A stretch of 8,023 bases of DNA from Solirubrobacteraceae bacterium (GTDB taxonomy: Bacteria > Actinomycetota > Thermoleophilia > Solirubrobacterales > Solirubrobacteraceae). Location of the stretch: assembly GCA_030151725.1 (NCBI GenBank), contig JASLDD010000196.1:1-8023 (forward strand). The letters run 5' to 3'. This document shows positions 7,041-8,023 of the stretch, piece after piece. The stretch's first letter is position 1. Each line of letters opens with the position of its first letter. Both the position numbers and the translations under genes were made by a program. Under the pieces are notes generated by a model. That model made no database searches. It was not told where the DNA came from and saw only the letters and a program-made list of their open reading frames with translations.

Positions 7041-7046
7041 AACCTA
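7041..7046 (-). promoter_or_regulatory. Candidate -10 box (TAGGTT) for a leaderless GT39 transcript
   Basis: Minus-strand TAGGTT ends 6 bases before the GTG at 7034. Initiation at the usual 6-8 bases past a -10 box would fall on or next to the start codon, as in leaderless actinobacterial mRNAs, and the gene lacks a Shine-Dalgarno. The wider octamer GCTAGGTT is identical to that ahead of the PTPS-like gene (1449-1456). No clear -35 is visible. It would also allow transcription apart from the upstream GT4 gene, 99 bases away. Confidence 0.35.
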
Positions 7047-7133
7047 GCCAAGCACCCCAGCGAAAGCCAGCAAACAGGCCGATTCCTACAGCAATGTCTC
7101 CCTCTTCTCACCGGCCCAGAGTCGACGAGCTGC

Positions 7134-8023
7134 CTACACAAGAAGTCGTTTGAGCAGCTGCTCGCTCACTACACGATCGACGCCAGCAAGCGCGAACGGC
7201 GCAAGCGCCTGGAGCGCGTTCTCCGCATAGTGCTCACGCGGTTCTGCCAGCGCGACCTCCAGCGCCCGCTCCAGGTTCTCATCCACTAGACGCTCGTCCA
7301 GCCCACGGGCTATCTCCAGGGCAACATACGGCCCGGGGGCAGGCGTGGTGACGAGTTGGCAGCCATCTGCAAGCGCCTCCAATTGGGCGATCCCGTAGTC
7401 CTCGCGCCGGGGTGCACAAACAAACAGGCGCGATCGTCGTAGCAGCGCCCGGTACTCCTCGGGAGCGAGCGCCCCCACGACCCGTACACCCTCCTCTCCA
7501 TCCGTCAGCCCCGCCAGCGCCTGCGCCGGCGCTCCCGCCACCAGGAGCTCATCGTTGGAGCTCGACCCCCGCGCGGCGCGCACACCTCTCCACCCCGCGA
7601 GCACACGGTCGAGGCCCTTCTTGGTGGGATTGGCGGCGTAGGTGATGGCCGCGATGTCGCGCTCGCCGACGGGCGGCCCGGATGGCTCGACGGCAACAGG
7701 AATGACGAGTGCGTCGGCGACATCCAGACCCTGTAGCTCGCGCAGGCCGCCGGCGCTCCAGGGGAGCAGTAGGGCCCCTTGCCCGAGACGGCGACGCTCC
7801 AGGGGGCGCTGCCAGAGCCCGTCCCATCCCGGGCGGTTGCCGGCGGAGGGGGCGTCGAAGCGGATGGCGCCGGGGAGCGGCCACAGCAGCGCGGCGGTGG
7901 TACTCGAGTAGACGACTGCGCGCGGCCGCGCTCGAGCGAGCGCCCGAGCCGTGGCGGCGCGCGCCGCGCGCGCCCAGGCCAGATCGGTCAGCAGCATCGT
8001 CGGCAGCTGCCTGGGCGGGAGAG
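7134..8023 (-). CDS. Family 4 glycosyltransferase, N-terminus cut by window edge
   Basis: The frame is open to the right edge, so the visible 295 residues are the C-terminal part of a longer protein. An ATG at 7997 is inside the frame, but coding continues before it (LPPRQLPT) and a start there would remove most of the usual N-terminal domain. The C-terminal Rossmann-type domain shows YAANPTKKGLDRVL (120-133, counted from that ATG), a donor-binding stretch, and the EX7E motif E199-E207 in REDYGIAQLEALADG, followed by TTPAPGPY. These are typical of GT-B-fold retaining family 4 enzymes, which use nucleotide-sugar donors in the cytoplasm to build glycolipids or polysaccharides. The segment just after the edge is an Ala/Arg-rich helix-like stretch (7-28). 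The gene ends 99 bases before the GT39 start on the same strand, so the two may belong to one envelope-glycan locus. Sugar and acceptor cannot be told from sequence. Confidence 0.87.
   Translation of the reverse strand, partial: LPPRQLPTMLLTDLAWARAARAATARALARARPRAVVYSSTTAALLWPLPGAIRFDAPSAGNRPGWDGLWQRPLERRRLGQGALLLPWSAGGLRELQGLDVADALVIPVAVEPSGPPVGERDIAAITYAANPTKKGLDRVLAGWRGVRAARGSSSNDELLVAGAPAQALAGLTDGEEGVRVVGALAPEEYRALLRRSRLFVCAPRREDYGIAQLEALADGCQLVTTPAPGPYVALEIARGLDERLVDENLERALEVALAEPREHYAENALQALAPFALAGVDRVVSEQLLKRLLV

Noticed and set aside
7035..7133. Possible terminator between the GT4 and GT39 genes
   Set aside because: GGCCG and CGGCC arms exist, but the loop would exceed 30 bases and no U-run follows, so I do not call it.

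Overview
The window is GC-rich and dense in genes, with several GTG starts, short spacers and long antisense open frames of the kind high GC produces. It holds seven protein genes, two of them cut by the window edges. Base composition, start-codon use and gene content suggest a high-GC actinobacterium, possibly of the Thermoleophilia/Solirubrobacterales type. That placement is inference from style; no marker gene here fixes it.

Layout from left to right: (a) 1-1385, minus strand, a polytopic membrane protein of the 6-pyruvoyl-tetrahydropterin-synthase-related/YfhO-like type, its C-terminus cut off by the left edge; (b) 1386-1627, a spacer with two inverted repeats and a candidate promoter; (c) 1628-3508, minus strand, a likely transcription unit reading polyprenyl-phosphate mannose synthase (glycosyltransferase family 2), then a SpoIIM-family membrane protein, then thioredoxin; (d) 3509-3574, a short divergent promoter region; (e) 3575-5341, plus strand, a family X DNA polymerase with a C-terminal PHP domain (PolX); (f) 5346-7034, minus strand, a GT39/ArnT-like membrane glycosyltransferase meeting polX tail to tail with 4 bases between; (g) 7134 to the right edge, minus strand, a family 4 glycosyltransferase cut at its N-terminus.

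The theme is cell-envelope glycosylation. A cytoplasmic enzyme makes polyprenyl-phosphate sugar, one or two GT-C-type membrane proteins could use such lipid-linked sugars on the outer face, and a GT4 enzyme uses nucleotide sugars inside. PolX (base-excision or gap repair) and thioredoxin (thiol redox) look like unrelated housekeeping neighbours.

I found no CRISPR array, insertion sequence, RNA gene, toxin-antitoxin pair or defence system, and no convincing new system. The most interesting signals are regulatory. Three genes without a clear ribosome binding site (PPM synthase, polX, GT39) carry a TANNNT box within about 1 to 10 bases of the start, which suggests leaderless or near-leaderless transcripts. 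In contrast, trxA has a good Shine-Dalgarno with a TATAGT box at leader-like distance. The SpoIIM protein also has an unusual histidine-rich loop.
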